Under the pieces are notes generated by a model that ran no database searches, was not told the origin of the DNA, and worked only from the letters and a program-made list of their open reading frames with translations. Below are positions 28,265 to 37,195 of a stretch of DNA of 64,000 nucleotides, one piece after another. The position numbers and the translations under genes were made by a program. The first letter of the stretch is position 1, and each line of letters begins with the position of its first letter. Source of the DNA: Salegentibacter maritimus (GTDB taxonomy: Bacteria > Bacteroidota > Bacteroidia > Flavobacteriales > Flavobacteriaceae); the NCBI RefSeq assembly GCF_016236915.1, contig NZ_JAEHOK010000008.1:1-64000 (forward strand), read 5' to 3'.

Positions 28265-29664
28265 TTAACAAATAAAGGCTTATAGATTTTAAAAGAATAT
28301 GGAAGCAATAAGCTTAAAATAGTAAAGCATATTATTAATTTATAGAATAAAGATATCCCTGAAGCTAGATAATATGATATTACAAATAAGCTTATAGCGA
28401 GTAACCAAATTCTAAGGTCGTACTTAATCTTTATATTTAAAGATTTTTTAAATGTGAGCCATACATAAATTAAACAGGCACCGTAAGAAACTACATAGCC
28501 ATAAGAAATTCCAAGCGCACCATATTTACTACTAAAAAAGAGTACGGGAGTACATACTAGAAAGTAAACAATACTAAATCTTAAAATAAGCTTTTCTTTA
28601 TTTGCTGCTCCCAGTACTACACCTACCATACTATCTACCGATGTAAAAAATAAATACCACACCTGCATTTGGCAGACTTTAATTGCGGGTAAGTATCCAT
28701 CAGGGAATAATAATATCACTATTTCTTTAGAGAAAAGGGTAAATATGAAGCAAATAAGCATAGAGGCAATCATATACACCCCAAAACCAATAGATAAATA
28801 CTTATAGAATCTAGACCTGTTATTACTCCACATGGCCGATAAATTTGGAAATATAGCACTTAGAGACATTCCCACTACCAGTGATATAGGGCCTAACAAT
28901 CTTTCAGATAAATTAAAATATCCAATTTCGTTGTTGGTAGAATTTATATCTAAAAAATTATTGGCAAGACTGGTTAAAGGCAATAGAATAAGAATCATCG
29001 CAAAATACGGCCAACTTTCCTTAATTATTTGCTTAGCAGAAACCCTAAAGTTCTGAACCTTGCCTTTAAATAACTTATAATATTTAATAAAAGCTAAGTA
29101 AAGAATAGCCTTTACCAGTGTTATTGAAATATAAAGCAAAAAAATAAAGCTAATACTTATGCCTTCGTCGAGAATAAAAAATACAATTACAAACCAAATA
29201 AGGCTATAGGTTAGATTAATAACCGCAGAAGGCAGCATTTTTTGATTTCCATGAAAGATTAATTCAAATAAATTTGCAAAGCAACCAAACAGCGAGAAAA
29301 CAAAAATTAAAAACAGGTTATTAAACGATAAACTTCCGAAGTAATAATTATAAATGTAGTAAATAAACGATAGAGCCATTATGGCCAGTACCCTTAGAAT
29401 TGCCCCATTAACCAATAAATCATTAGTATGTGATGAATCTCTGGCAATGGTTCTTATTACAATATTTCTATTTCCTAAATCCCCAATTCTTAATAACAGC
29501 ATTCCCTGAGCTATAAGAAAAGTAAACAGGCCATAATCATCAGGATTTAAAATACTGGTAATTTTAAGTACCGTAACCAAACTTATAAGTTGAGCTATAA
29601 TAGTACCTATGGTTAGGTAGGAGAAATTTTTAAATACTATATTACCCAGGATTTTTTTTATCAT
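28261..29664 (-). CDS. wzx: Polysaccharide flippase, Wzx-like (MATE/MOP fold)
   Basis: 467 residues with about 12-14 transmembrane helices typical of the polysaccharide transporter (PST/MOP) superfamily; the amphipathic start FKNFSYLTIGTIIAQLISL and the motif RLLGPISLVVGMSLSAIFPNLS are characteristic. It flips the lipid-linked repeat unit across the inner membrane. I place the start at the ATG at 29664; a TTG at 29682 would add six residues. The stop overlaps the wzy-like start by 4 bases. Confidence 0.85.
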   Translation of the reverse strand: MIKKILGNIVFKNFSYLTIGTIIAQLISLVTVLKITSILNPDDYGLFTFLIAQGMLLLRIGDLGNRNIVIRTIARDSSHTNDLLVNGAILRVLAIMALSFIYYIYNYYFGSLSFNNLFLIFVFSLFGCFANLFELIFHGNQKMLPSAVINLTYSLIWFVIVFFILDEGISISFIFLLYISITLVKAILYLAFIKYYKLFKGKVQNFRVSAKQIIKESWPYFAMILILLPLTSLANNFLDINSTNNEIGYFNLSERLLGPISLVVGMSLSAIFPNLSAMWSNNRSRFYKYLSIGFGVYMIASMLICFIFTLFSKEIVILLFPDGYLPAIKVCQMQVWYLFFTSVDSMVGVVLGAANKEKLILRFSIVYFLVCTPVLFFSSKYGALGISYGYVVSYGACLIYVWLTFKKSLNIKIKYDLRIWLLAISLFVISYYLASGISLFYKLIICFTILSLLLPYSFKIYKPLFVK

Positions 29665-29748
29665 ACGAGAAACCAAAATCAAAATTCTGGCTATTATTCT
29701 TTATAGTTCTGGTTAATTAGAAGTATCCATAGAATCGTATTGCTTTCG

Positions 29749-32061
29749 CTATTGTTTAGCATAAGAAGCCATTCTATGTTTTAAATCATAACCATAGCCA
29801 TAATCGGTTTCAATCATTCCTCTATTTTTTAGACCATTAAAAACTATAGAAACATTTTTAAGGGCCTGTATGCCTGCAGATTCGTCCAGCCTTTTAAGAG
29901 ATTCTTTTGAAGTATAGCCATGCCTTATAACCAATAAGGTTTTTTCGCAAAACTCTGCTATAAGGTTTACTTCGGCCAAAATATTTACAGGAGCAGTATC
30001 TATAATAACATATTCGAAATCATTAGACAGTGTATCCACTAAAGAAGCCAGGTTTCCGTTTAGGAGAATTTCAGTATAATCATCTGCTTTGGCTCCGGTA
30101 CCAATTACAAAAAGGTTGGGGTTAACCTTAGAGGGATGAATAATATTTTTATAAGTTTCTTCACCTTTTAAGTAACCAATAATTCCGCTAGAATTAGATA
30201 CATCAAATAATTCTGATGTATGATGTTTTCTGAAATCCATATCAACAAGCGCTACCCGCCTTCCGGTTTGAGCCAGGCTAAAAGCCAAATTAGAACTCAC
30301 AAAACTCTTCCCTTCCCCAGAAATTCCAGAGGTTACCAATATTCTCTTATCATGAATATCCTGACGGTATAAGCCCAGCCGCGCACCCAACTGCCTAAAC
30401 TGTTCTATTAGCACAAACTCCTTTGGTTTTGTAAATTTCTTCGCCTTTGAGTTTTTAGCGTAAAACAGTTCTGCAATCACCGGTATTTTGGTGTGATCCT
30501 CAATATCTGACCTATACAAAACTTTGCCGCTAAGAATTTCTTTTCCAACCACATACCCACTACCTGCTCCCACAGCAAGAAACATCGCAATTAAATAGGT
30601 GAAAAGTGGCTTAGGGCTTACCGGTTTTATAGAAGCCTCAGCTTTATCAATCATCGCACTATTTTCATTTGTTGGCACATTGGCCAGGGCTGCTTCTTCC
30701 CTCTTTTGCAGAAGATAAGAGAACAAATTATTCTTAATTGCTTTTCGTCTATTTATTTCCAAAAGGGTTCTTTCCTTTCCCGGAATATTCCTCAAAGTAG
30801 AGTTAAACCTTATATTGTTAGAATTTAAGCTACTTAGCCTTGACTCTAAATTCTGTCTTTGACTTTTTACGTTTTCTAATATACTGGGCCTTATTTTAGA
30901 TATTTGATTAGAAATAGAAATTAAAATCGGATTATTCTCCCCAGTTGTTTTCTTTAATCTTTCATATTCTACTTCAAGGTCATACAGCTTCTCTATAAGC
31001 TGCGATAATATGGGATCGCTAATTCCAAGTGTAGAAGGAACCATTCCCCCGGCGCTACCTTTTGAGATTACATAGTTTTCAACATTATTTAATACCGCCA
31101 ACTGAAGCTCCAGTTCTGAAATTTGCTTATCGTTCTCACCAACATCTTCAAGGTATAACCTACCTTGCTCACTCAAATCTATTACCCCCTGGTTCGATTT
31201 ATATTCCTGTATTTTATACTCAAGCTCGGCTAAATCTTCTTCTACATTTTCTATTCTTTCATCTATAAAAGTCATTGTATTTAACGCAAGTTCATTCTGG
31301 TCCTGAACAATCTTTTGATTATACTGCCAAATTAATTGGTTAAGAATATCTTCGGCTTTTTCTGGTACCTGATCCTTTATGCTTAAATTAACTACCGATG
31401 AAAGCTTATTGGAAGTACTTATATCTAATTCATCAATTAAACCTGCAGTAATTATTTTAGGATTCAATAAATAAAAAAACAAAGGGTCTTGTGCTGTTTT
31501 ATTGACGTTTTCATTCCTGGTAAACATAATACTATGCCCACCAGAAATATTTAACCACGTATTCAAACTATACTCCTTTCCTAAATAAATAACCTTTTCT
31601 TTCTTAAAATTATATTCAAAAAAATGCTTTTCAGGTTCTTCATCTGCAAAGCCTATCTTCTCAGGATTTTCAACAATCACTTTAATTGGGCTGGAAGTAT
31701 AAGCCGATTTCGTTTTAATTCCGGCATCTTCATAAATAGGCGCATAAAGCCCCAGGTTTTTCACTACGCCTTTCATTAAATCCCTGGACTTTAAAACTTC
31801 AATTTCATTCTCAACAATCTTTTTAGAATCAAAAGGATTTATACTTTCCATTATTTTAGAATCATCTACCCCCTTCTTTTCGTCCTTAATCATAATGGAA
31901 GCAGATGCCTCATAAACCGGAGTGGTATATTTTAAATACCCCCAGGCTGCGGCAACACAAACCACAACAAGCACCAGGAATAAAGGCCAAAAAGGAAAAA
32001 ATGTTTTTATGATGTACCTGAAAAGATTATCCTCTTTTCCGGTTTTAGAATTGTATTTCAT
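29749..32061 (-). CDS. wzc: Wzc-type polysaccharide co-polymerase / BY-kinase
   Basis: 770 residues: Wzz-type domain (about 15-120) with first membrane helix near 20-40 (FPFWPLFLVLVVVCV), long periplasmic coiled-coil (about 265-440, Glu/Leu/Lys rich), second membrane helix near 490-510, then a tyrosine kinase domain. Walker A is GISGEGKS at 579-586 (Lys585), Walker A' is VALVDMDFRK, Walker B is YVIIDTAPV. The C-terminus holds a Tyr cluster (TDYGYGYDLKHRMASYAKQ), the autophosphorylation site. It controls chain length and export together with Wza. Located 15 bp after wza. Confidence 0.93.
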   Translation of the reverse strand: MKYNSKTGKEDNLFRYIIKTFFPFWPLFLVLVVVCVAAAWGYLKYTTPVYEASASIMIKDEKKGVDDSKIMESINPFDSKKIVENEIEVLKSRDLMKGVVKNLGLYAPIYEDAGIKTKSAYTSSPIKVIVENPEKIGFADEEPEKHFFEYNFKKEKVIYLGKEYSLNTWLNISGGHSIMFTRNENVNKTAQDPLFFYLLNPKIITAGLIDELDISTSNKLSSVVNLSIKDQVPEKAEDILNQLIWQYNQKIVQDQNELALNTMTFIDERIENVEEDLAELEYKIQEYKSNQGVIDLSEQGRLYLEDVGENDKQISELELQLAVLNNVENYVISKGSAGGMVPSTLGISDPILSQLIEKLYDLEVEYERLKKTTGENNPILISISNQISKIRPSILENVKSQRQNLESRLSSLNSNNIRFNSTLRNIPGKERTLLEINRRKAIKNNLFSYLLQKREEAALANVPTNENSAMIDKAEASIKPVSPKPLFTYLIAMFLAVGAGSGYVVGKEILSGKVLYRSDIEDHTKIPVIAELFYAKNSKAKKFTKPKEFVLIEQFRQLGARLGLYRQDIHDKRILVTSGISGEGKSFVSSNLAFSLAQTGRRVALVDMDFRKHHTSELFDVSNSSGIIGYLKGEETYKNIIHPSKVNPNLFVIGTGAKADDYTEILLNGNLASLVDTLSNDFEYVIIDTAPVNILAEVNLIAEFCEKTLLVIRHGYTSKESLKRLDESAGIQALKNVSIVFNGLKNRGMIETDYGYGYDLKHRMASYAKQ

Positions 32062-32076
32062 GGCTTTGCTATTTAA

Positions 32077-32892
32077 TTATAGGAACCTGTCAAAAGCAAT
32101 GACAGCGAGGGAGAGGGTACTAATGATAATAGGTAACCATTGATTGATTCTACTTGTAGAAGCGACCTTAGATTTGTTAGCTTCCACATAAATAATATCA
32201 TTAGATTTAAGGTGATAATATGGCGATGTAAATATTTCTTCCGAAGTTAAGTCAAGCCGGACTAACTTTTTTACATTTCCTTCTTCCCGTATTAGCAAAA
32301 TATTGTCGCGTTTTGCATAAACGGTAAGATCTCCGGCAAGTCCCAATGCTTCTAGTAAGGTTACTTTTTCGCTAGGAATAGTCACAACCGATGGATTCTT
32401 TACTTCTCCCAATACTGAAACCCGGTAATTTAGGTACCTAACGTCTACTATTGGTTCTAATAAAAGTTTTCGGTCTATTAATTCTTCTGTTATTTCTTCC
32501 CGTAATTGCTGTTTTGTTTTTCCTGCTGCTTTTAGGCTACCCAAAATTGGAAACCTAATAAATCCCTCGTGGTCTACCAGGTAACCTGAAGCCTGAGTAG
32601 TAGTTCCTGTAGCTGTTGAAGTTTGCGTTACCGAAACATTAGATGCATTAAAAACTTCGGTAGCTTCAGGGTTTAAACTACTAACCGAGATACTAAGCAA
32701 ATCGTTTTCCTGAATTACAGGTTCCATATTTTCAAATCTAGACCTGAATTCGGTATCGGGAATATCATTAAAATAGGTGGCTTTCTTAACATTCACGCAA
32801 GAGCTTAGTGAAATTATGGAGATAAAGATTAATATCTTCAATTGAAAGCTTTTTTTAGGGACAAGCGCTAAGGGTGAAGTTGAATTTTTCAT
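32077..32892 (-). CDS. wza: Wza-type polysaccharide export lipoprotein
   Basis: 271-residue outer-membrane lipoprotein, lipobox Cys32 (SLSSC). Poly_export domain about 50-150 with the family start VIQENDLLSISVSSLNPE, followed by one SLBB-like region (YRVSVLGEVKNPSVVTIPSEKVTLLEALGLAGDLT). Shorter than E. coli Wza (about 380), as is usual in Bacteroidota. The C-terminal hydrophobic stretch WLPIIISTLSLAVIAFDRFL could be a membrane segment replacing the Wza helical barrel. It forms the export channel with Wzc and is encoded directly before wzc. Directly upstream of its ATG the mRNA reads UCACCUCCU, i.e. the 16S anti-SD itself, presumably by chance. Confidence 0.88.
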   Translation of the reverse strand: MKNSTSPLALVPKKSFQLKILIFISIISLSSCVNVKKATYFNDIPDTEFRSRFENMEPVIQENDLLSISVSSLNPEATEVFNASNVSVTQTSTATGTTTQASGYLVDHEGFIRFPILGSLKAAGKTKQQLREEITEELIDRKLLLEPIVDVRYLNYRVSVLGEVKNPSVVTIPSEKVTLLEALGLAGDLTVYAKRDNILLIREEGNVKKLVRLDLTSEEIFTSPYYHLKSNDIIYVEANKSKVASTSRINQWLPIIISTLSLAVIAFDRFL

Positions 32893-32929
32893 AGGAGGTG
32901 ACTAATTTTATAAAAAGGATTGCTAACAT

Positions 32930-34276
32930 TTAATAAGCTTTTTCTTCGCCGTAAAAACAATTATAAATAGTTTGGTAAATAATTTTCAGGTCTAATAATG
33001 CCGTCCATTTTTCCAGGTAAAAAATATCCATTCGGGTTCTATTAATAATATCTGATTTTCTTATAATTTCGCCCCGATATCCCCTTACCTGGGCTAAGCC
33101 GGTTATACCGGGTTTTGCAAAATGCCTTACCAGGTATTTATCTACATTATGCTCGTACTCTATGGTATGAAGCTCCATATGGGGCCTGGGACCAACCACA
33201 CTCATATCGCCAAGAAACACGTTTATAAATTGTGGTAATTCGTCTATGCTGGTCTTTCTCAGAAATTTTCCAATTTTAGTTACTCTTAAATCATTACGTG
33301 TACACATTTTACTATTAGCCTCAGTATTTACGGCCATAGACCTAAACTTATAGCACCAAAAAATCTTTTTGTCTTTCCCGTGACGTAATTGCTTAAAGAT
33401 AACCGGCCCTTTAGACTCAAAAAGGTTTAGTATAAAAAGCAGTGGTATTAACCATGAAAGAATACATATAATTACAAAAGATGAAAAGACTATATCAAAA
33501 ATGCGCTTACCATATTTTGCATAGTTTTTTTCAAGTGGGGATTTTCTTAAATTAAGAATGGGCAAGTTTTCAAAAATTTCAAATTCCATAGAACTTGAAT
33601 AAACCCCTTTATTATCTGGAATTAATTTTAATTTAGCTAAGTGATTGTCTGAAAACGCTCTAATTCTAAGCAGTTCTTCTTTAGAAAATCGGCTAACTGA
33701 ACAATAAATCTCATCTACCTCCTGATTTATTATAAAACGAAAACAATCTTCAAAACTACCAAGATAATTACCTACAGCCCGCTTTTCTTTTTTATTGTGG
33801 AAATACCCCAGGTATCTATACCCATAATCCGGATCATTAAAAATATTCTCAAGCCGAGTTAGATTCGAGTCATTTCCTAGAATTATCACTTTCAATGAGT
33901 TACCACCACCCTGACGATAGAATTTTCTAATCTCAAAAAAGAACCACCTGTAAAACAACAGGAAAAACAACAACGACAATAAAACTAAAATTTGTTTTTT
34001 CGGATCAAAGTCAATCTTTAGGAAAGCTAATACACTAAAGTAAGAAAGCACAAAAACAAAAAAGTGCCGTAAAAACTTGTGAAATTTATGTCTAAATTTC
34101 TCTTTTCTATCAATGCTGTAAAAATTTAGCCCAACACCTATTAACAACCAGGAAATATTGATACTTATAGCCAAGGTTTCGGTATAAGTTTCGGGTGTTA
34201 GAAAATACAAACTCAGATTGATAATCATTAAATGAATAACAACTGATAATGGAATAATAAAATAAGACCCCTTCAC
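32930..34276 (-). CDS. Undecaprenyl-phosphate sugar phosphotransferase (WcaJ/WbaP-like)
   Basis: 448 residues, initiating enzyme of the capsule pathway. Four or five N-terminal membrane segments (residues about 5-120) lead into a CoA-binding-like region (RWFF...VIILGNDSNL) and the C-terminal bacterial sugar transferase domain from about 254: YGKRIFDIVFSSFVII, WCYKFRSM, RKTSIDELPQFINVFLGDMSVVGPRP. It transfers a hexose-1-phosphate to undecaprenyl phosphate. Start codon GTG at 34276; this matches the usual N-terminus of the family. First gene of the minus-strand capsule operon, behind a 605-bp leader. Confidence 0.92.
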   Translation of the reverse strand: MKGSYFIIPLSVVIHLMIINLSLYFLTPETYTETLAISINISWLLIGVGLNFYSIDRKEKFRHKFHKFLRHFFVFVLSYFSVLAFLKIDFDPKKQILVLLSLLFFLLFYRWFFFEIRKFYRQGGGNSLKVIILGNDSNLTRLENIFNDPDYGYRYLGYFHNKKEKRAVGNYLGSFEDCFRFIINQEVDEIYCSVSRFSKEELLRIRAFSDNHLAKLKLIPDNKGVYSSSMEFEIFENLPILNLRKSPLEKNYAKYGKRIFDIVFSSFVIICILSWLIPLLFILNLFESKGPVIFKQLRHGKDKKIFWCYKFRSMAVNTEANSKMCTRNDLRVTKIGKFLRKTSIDELPQFINVFLGDMSVVGPRPHMELHTIEYEHNVDKYLVRHFAKPGITGLAQVRGYRGEIIRKSDIINRTRMDIFYLEKWTALLDLKIIYQTIYNCFYGEEKAY

Positions 34277-34881
34277 AATTTTAATATTAGATTAATAGTG
34301 TAATTGTTTAGATGAAGAACATTTTGTAAAATGCTCAAAATTCATCTATTGCGGGGGGTGGTAAGAGTATTTTAAATCTTCAAAATTTATCATGACTTCG
34401 TCACAGTGAGTCCCATTTATAATGATACCGGGGGTTCACTTTAATTCTGAAATAATAAGTTCAATTTTAGATAAAATAGAAAATGGGGACTTCTATATTT
34501 TATACCGTTAGCACAGCTTTATTGCTATTCTATTGGGATAGTAAATTTTAATATTTTAAAATTAAGGGTAGCTGGGGGGAAATAGGAATAGAAGGTGGAG
34601 GCATCTTATTCCTACATAAATTTACATATAATTAGCATCCACTTGATGTTTTTTCGATATAATACCTAAAACATTGTTAATCAGCATTATCATTCAAAAT
34701 AAAAATAAGCACTCCCTAAAAAAGCATACGTAAAAACGAAACGTTTTATTGATAAAAATCAATCTTTATCCAAAAAAAGAAAGCATTTTAATTAAAGAAA
34801 AACAAAAGAAAAAAAATTAAAAAACTTGACAATTTTGAAAATTTTAAAGAAAATTCCTACAATTTACTCTAATAAAAACGC
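34277..34881 (-). promoter_or_regulatory. 605-bp leader/promoter region of capsule operon
   Basis: Non-coding, very A/T-rich, upstream of the initiating transferase and downstream of the sensor gene, both minus strand. It holds a near-palindrome GAACATTTTGTAAAATGCTC (34317-34336; 40 bp before the GTG) and a hairpin with 8-bp perfect arms TAGGAATA/TATTCCTA (34583-34590, 34607-34614) around a CCTCCACC-containing loop on the transcript. An A/T-rich inverted repeat is at 34544-34563. The long leader could host transcript-level control, but I see no ops/RfaH-type element on the transcribed strand. Confidence 0.45.
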
Positions 34882-35568
34882 CTAATTTAATTCAAACTTC
34901 TGTTTGGGACGGCGAAGCAGTTCTTCTAAACCAAGAAGTCGCAGGATAAAAATGCCAATTAGAATGGTTAAAGCAATTTTAAAATAGTTTAGGAGTGTAT
35001 GCATACCTGAGTTAGATTTGTAGTGAGCCAAAAGTTCTTCTCCTACCTCTGGCTGAATGCGCGCCATATTATGCAAATCTAAATCCAATATTTTAAAATA
35101 TTCGTTGGTATTCTTTTTAATAAGATAACGCGCCGTATTATAATCGTTCTCCTGTAGATTTTTAAGTATGGTATTTTCCAGTATTAGATATTCCTGGTAA
35201 TGTTTATTAAACTCTTCAAAATAAATAGCTTCCCTATCTACTAAATAAGTGTTCCCATATTCTTCTACTAGCTGATTAATCCGGGCATTATAAGCTTCAA
35301 TTTCCTCTAAGTTTAATTTGGCCACAAAATCACCACCATCTTCAATATTTTCAAAAAACATTCTTTTTTCGTGGAGTATCCTGGAGAGTTCATACATTTG
35401 GGAGGCAGGTAAAAGCCTATCTTGATAAAGGGAAGAAAAATCCTGGTCTATACTTTTTAAACTCTGTTTTTCTATAAATTCTGTAATTAATAAAAGAGCA
35501 AAGAATATACTTAATATTAAAATAAGGCGTTTCCGCTTTTTTGGCTTTATGGAATACAAATCTTTCAT
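34882..35568 (-). CDS. Lone 4HB_MCP-type sensor domain membrane protein
   Basis: 228 residues with a membrane segment at about 17-34, an extracytoplasmic four-helix bundle about 35-195 resembling the ligand-binding domain of chemoreceptors (4HB_MCP), and a second membrane segment at about 188-210. Only a short Lys/Arg-rich tail follows (EELLRRPKQKFELN), so there is no HAMP, kinase, cyclase or methyl-accepting output domain. The helices carry SLYQDRLLPASQMYELSRILHEKR and similar amphipathic stretches. It may bind a ligand and signal through a partner protein. It lies upstream of the capsule operon on the same strand, 605 bp away. Confidence 0.7.
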   Translation of the reverse strand: MKDLYSIKPKKRKRLILILSIFFALLLITEFIEKQSLKSIDQDFSSLYQDRLLPASQMYELSRILHEKRMFFENIEDGGDFVAKLNLEEIEAYNARINQLVEEYGNTYLVDREAIYFEEFNKHYQEYLILENTILKNLQENDYNTARYLIKKNTNEYFKILDLDLHNMARIQPEVGEELLAHYKSNSGMHTLLNYFKIALTILIGIFILRLLGLEELLRRPKQKFELN

Positions 35569-35642
35569 TTTAATAAATTAAGCATGTAAATACACCTATC
35601 AATTTAATAATTTTAAGCGTTATATTTATAAAAAACACCAAC

Positions 35643-35686
35643 AAAAAAAGCCTTAATTGAAAAATTAACAATTAAGGCTTTTTTTT
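35643..35686 (-). terminator. Terminator after beta-barrel gene
   Basis: Long stem AAAAAAAGCCTTAATTG/CAATTAAGGCTTTTTTT (35643-35659 and 35669-35685) with a 9-nt A/T-rich loop. On the minus strand a T-tract ends it. Confidence 0.85.
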
Positions 35687-35703
35687 ATCTTAAGACATGT
35701 TAT

Positions 35704-36393
35704 TTAGAAATAACAGCCTCTTCCTCTCCTTCGGCCTGTATTAGATTCGCTGTCGCCAATCTTAAAACTAAGGCTTAATAGAAATTGGTTTACCCTTAAA
35801 TCATCATATTCGGTCAAATTAATACCATACTGTCCATTATTAAAGTCAAGGCCTTGTGATTCCTGACTTGCCAAAGACCTATCGTATCTCACGCCCAATT
35901 CAAACCTTCCTATGCTAGCTTTAATTCCGGCCTGCACAGCAAGAGGGGTGTTTTGCACAATTATAGTTTGGTTCACCGGCTCGGTACCTTCAATGGTGGC
36001 ATTCATAATGTTTTGATAAGCAGGCCCCGCATAAACATCTATAGGCCCCCAAACATTATATCCAAATAAGAGGGGAATACTTAACTTTTCTACCGCGTAT
36101 ATTGAATTTTGCGCGGGAAATTCGAATTCCATCTCCATAGAATTGAATATCACCTCAGGACGCACAAAAAACTTCCCAAAATTCAATTCAAAAAATACCC
36201 CTGCATGGAAACCAACTTTGGGTTGCCCTTCAACAACTCCATCAAAAAAACCTGCACCTCCCGAGGAACTACCGTCAATTTCGCCGGTCATAGAGTAATT
36301 GGCACCTCCTTTTATTCCAAAACTATATTCCTGTGCCTGAGAGACAGAGACACAAAAAATGCTAATAAAAATTAGTACAAAATATTTATTCAT
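35704..36393 (-). CDS. Outer-membrane beta-barrel protein, PorT family
   Basis: 229 residues with signal peptide (MNKYFVLIFISIFCVSVSQAQ, about 1-21) and a beta-barrel domain of the OMP_b-brl_2/PorT kind: FGIKGGANYSMTGEIDG, VGFHAGVFFELNFGKFFVRPEVIFNS, VYAGPAYQNI, and strands ending at LLSLSFKIG. A short Arg/Gly-rich tail RRRGRGCYF follows the last strand, so the C-terminus is unusual for a barrel protein. Many such proteins are of unknown function in Bacteroidota; not the gliding PorT itself. Single gene bounded by the hsp20 terminator and its own. Confidence 0.82.
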   Translation of the reverse strand: MNKYFVLIFISIFCVSVSQAQEYSFGIKGGANYSMTGEIDGSSSGGAGFFDGVVEGQPKVGFHAGVFFELNFGKFFVRPEVIFNSMEMEFEFPAQNSIYAVEKLSIPLLFGYNVWGPIDVYAGPAYQNIMNATIEGTEPVNQTIIVQNTPLAVQAGIKASIGRFELGVRYDRSLASQESQGLDFNNGQYGINLTEYDDLRVNQFLLSLSFKIGDSESNTGRRRGRGCYF

Positions 36394-36570
36394 AAAAATA
36401 GATTTAGTAGGTCTGTTCTTGTGGGTAAATATATCATATTATATAAAATAATTATAGAGTTCCCGGTTTCTTTTTAACGAATAAAAATACAATTGCGTAT
36501 ATCTTTACCCCATAAATCCCTTTTCCGGCTTTGATTAAAGCATTTTTAAATACGTAAAATACCCGCATAA

Positions 36571-36599
36571 AAAAAACGTCCGCTAAGGGACGTTTTTTT
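36571..36599 (-). terminator. Terminator after hsp20 gene
   Basis: Stem AACGTCC/GGACGTT (36575-36581, 36588-36594) with 6-nt loop, flanked by A6 on the left, giving a T-run on the minus transcript. Confidence 0.8.
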
Positions 36600-36623
36600 A
36601 ACTAACTAAATCAACTATTAAAA

Positions 36624-37067
36624 TTACGAAATATCAATCATTCGTTTAGGTTGCACTTTAGCTTCCTCTCGTTTTGGAAGTTCTATCGCCAAAACTCCAT
36701 CTTCATAAGAAGCTGATATTTTTTCGCTATTCACAGAATCTGGTAAGCCAAATGCTCTTTTAAAAGTACTGTAACTAAACTCCTTTCTGGTGTATCTTCC
36801 ATTTTTTTCTGAAGTTTCACTTTCTTTTTTCTCTTCAGAAGAAATGGTTAAAACATCATTATCTAATTCAATGTTGAAATCTTCCTTGGTTTTACCAGGT
36901 ACGGCAACCTCTACTTTAAAATGGTCGTCGGTTTCCTGAATATTTACAGCAGGAATGCTGGTTCCAATACTGTTCACATTTGTAGTTCCTCCTAACCAAT
37001 CGGTTTTAAACATATCGTCAAAAACAGATGGCAGCCAGTTGGCCTCATTTCTTTTAATTAAACTCAT
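36624..37067 (-). CDS. Hsp20/alpha-crystallin small heat-shock protein
   Basis: 147 residues. A short N-terminal arm (MSLIKRNEANWLPSVFDDMF) is followed by the alpha-crystallin domain (about 43-140): VNIQETDDHFKVEVAVPG, FNIELDNDVLTISSEEK and the conserved GVLAIELPKRE near the end, then the I-x-I-like RMIDIS. Cytoplasmic ATP-independent holdase that binds unfolding proteins. Likely heat- or stress-induced; no sigma-32-type promoter is expected in this phylum. Divergent from the DUF2254 gene with 128 bp between. Confidence 0.93.
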   Translation of the reverse strand: MSLIKRNEANWLPSVFDDMFKTDWLGGTTNVNSIGTSIPAVNIQETDDHFKVEVAVPGKTKEDFNIELDNDVLTISSEEKKESETSEKNGRYTRKEFSYSTFKRAFGLPDSVNSEKISASYEDGVLAIELPKREEAKVQPKRMIDIS

Positions 37068-37195
37068 AGCTTTATAATTTTTGTTAAACTTTATTTTTTT
37101 ACTTCTTCTGATAATCTATTAGCAAATTAAATTCCAATTCAAACAACATGTCTTTTTGACACCTATACGGTGAAAATAAATGTCATTTTGACAAA

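Noticed and set aside
34567-34572. GGTAGC, core of the ops element recognised by RfaH-type antiterminators
   Set aside because: It is on the plus strand, opposite to the direction of capsule transcription, and the rest of the ops consensus is absent.
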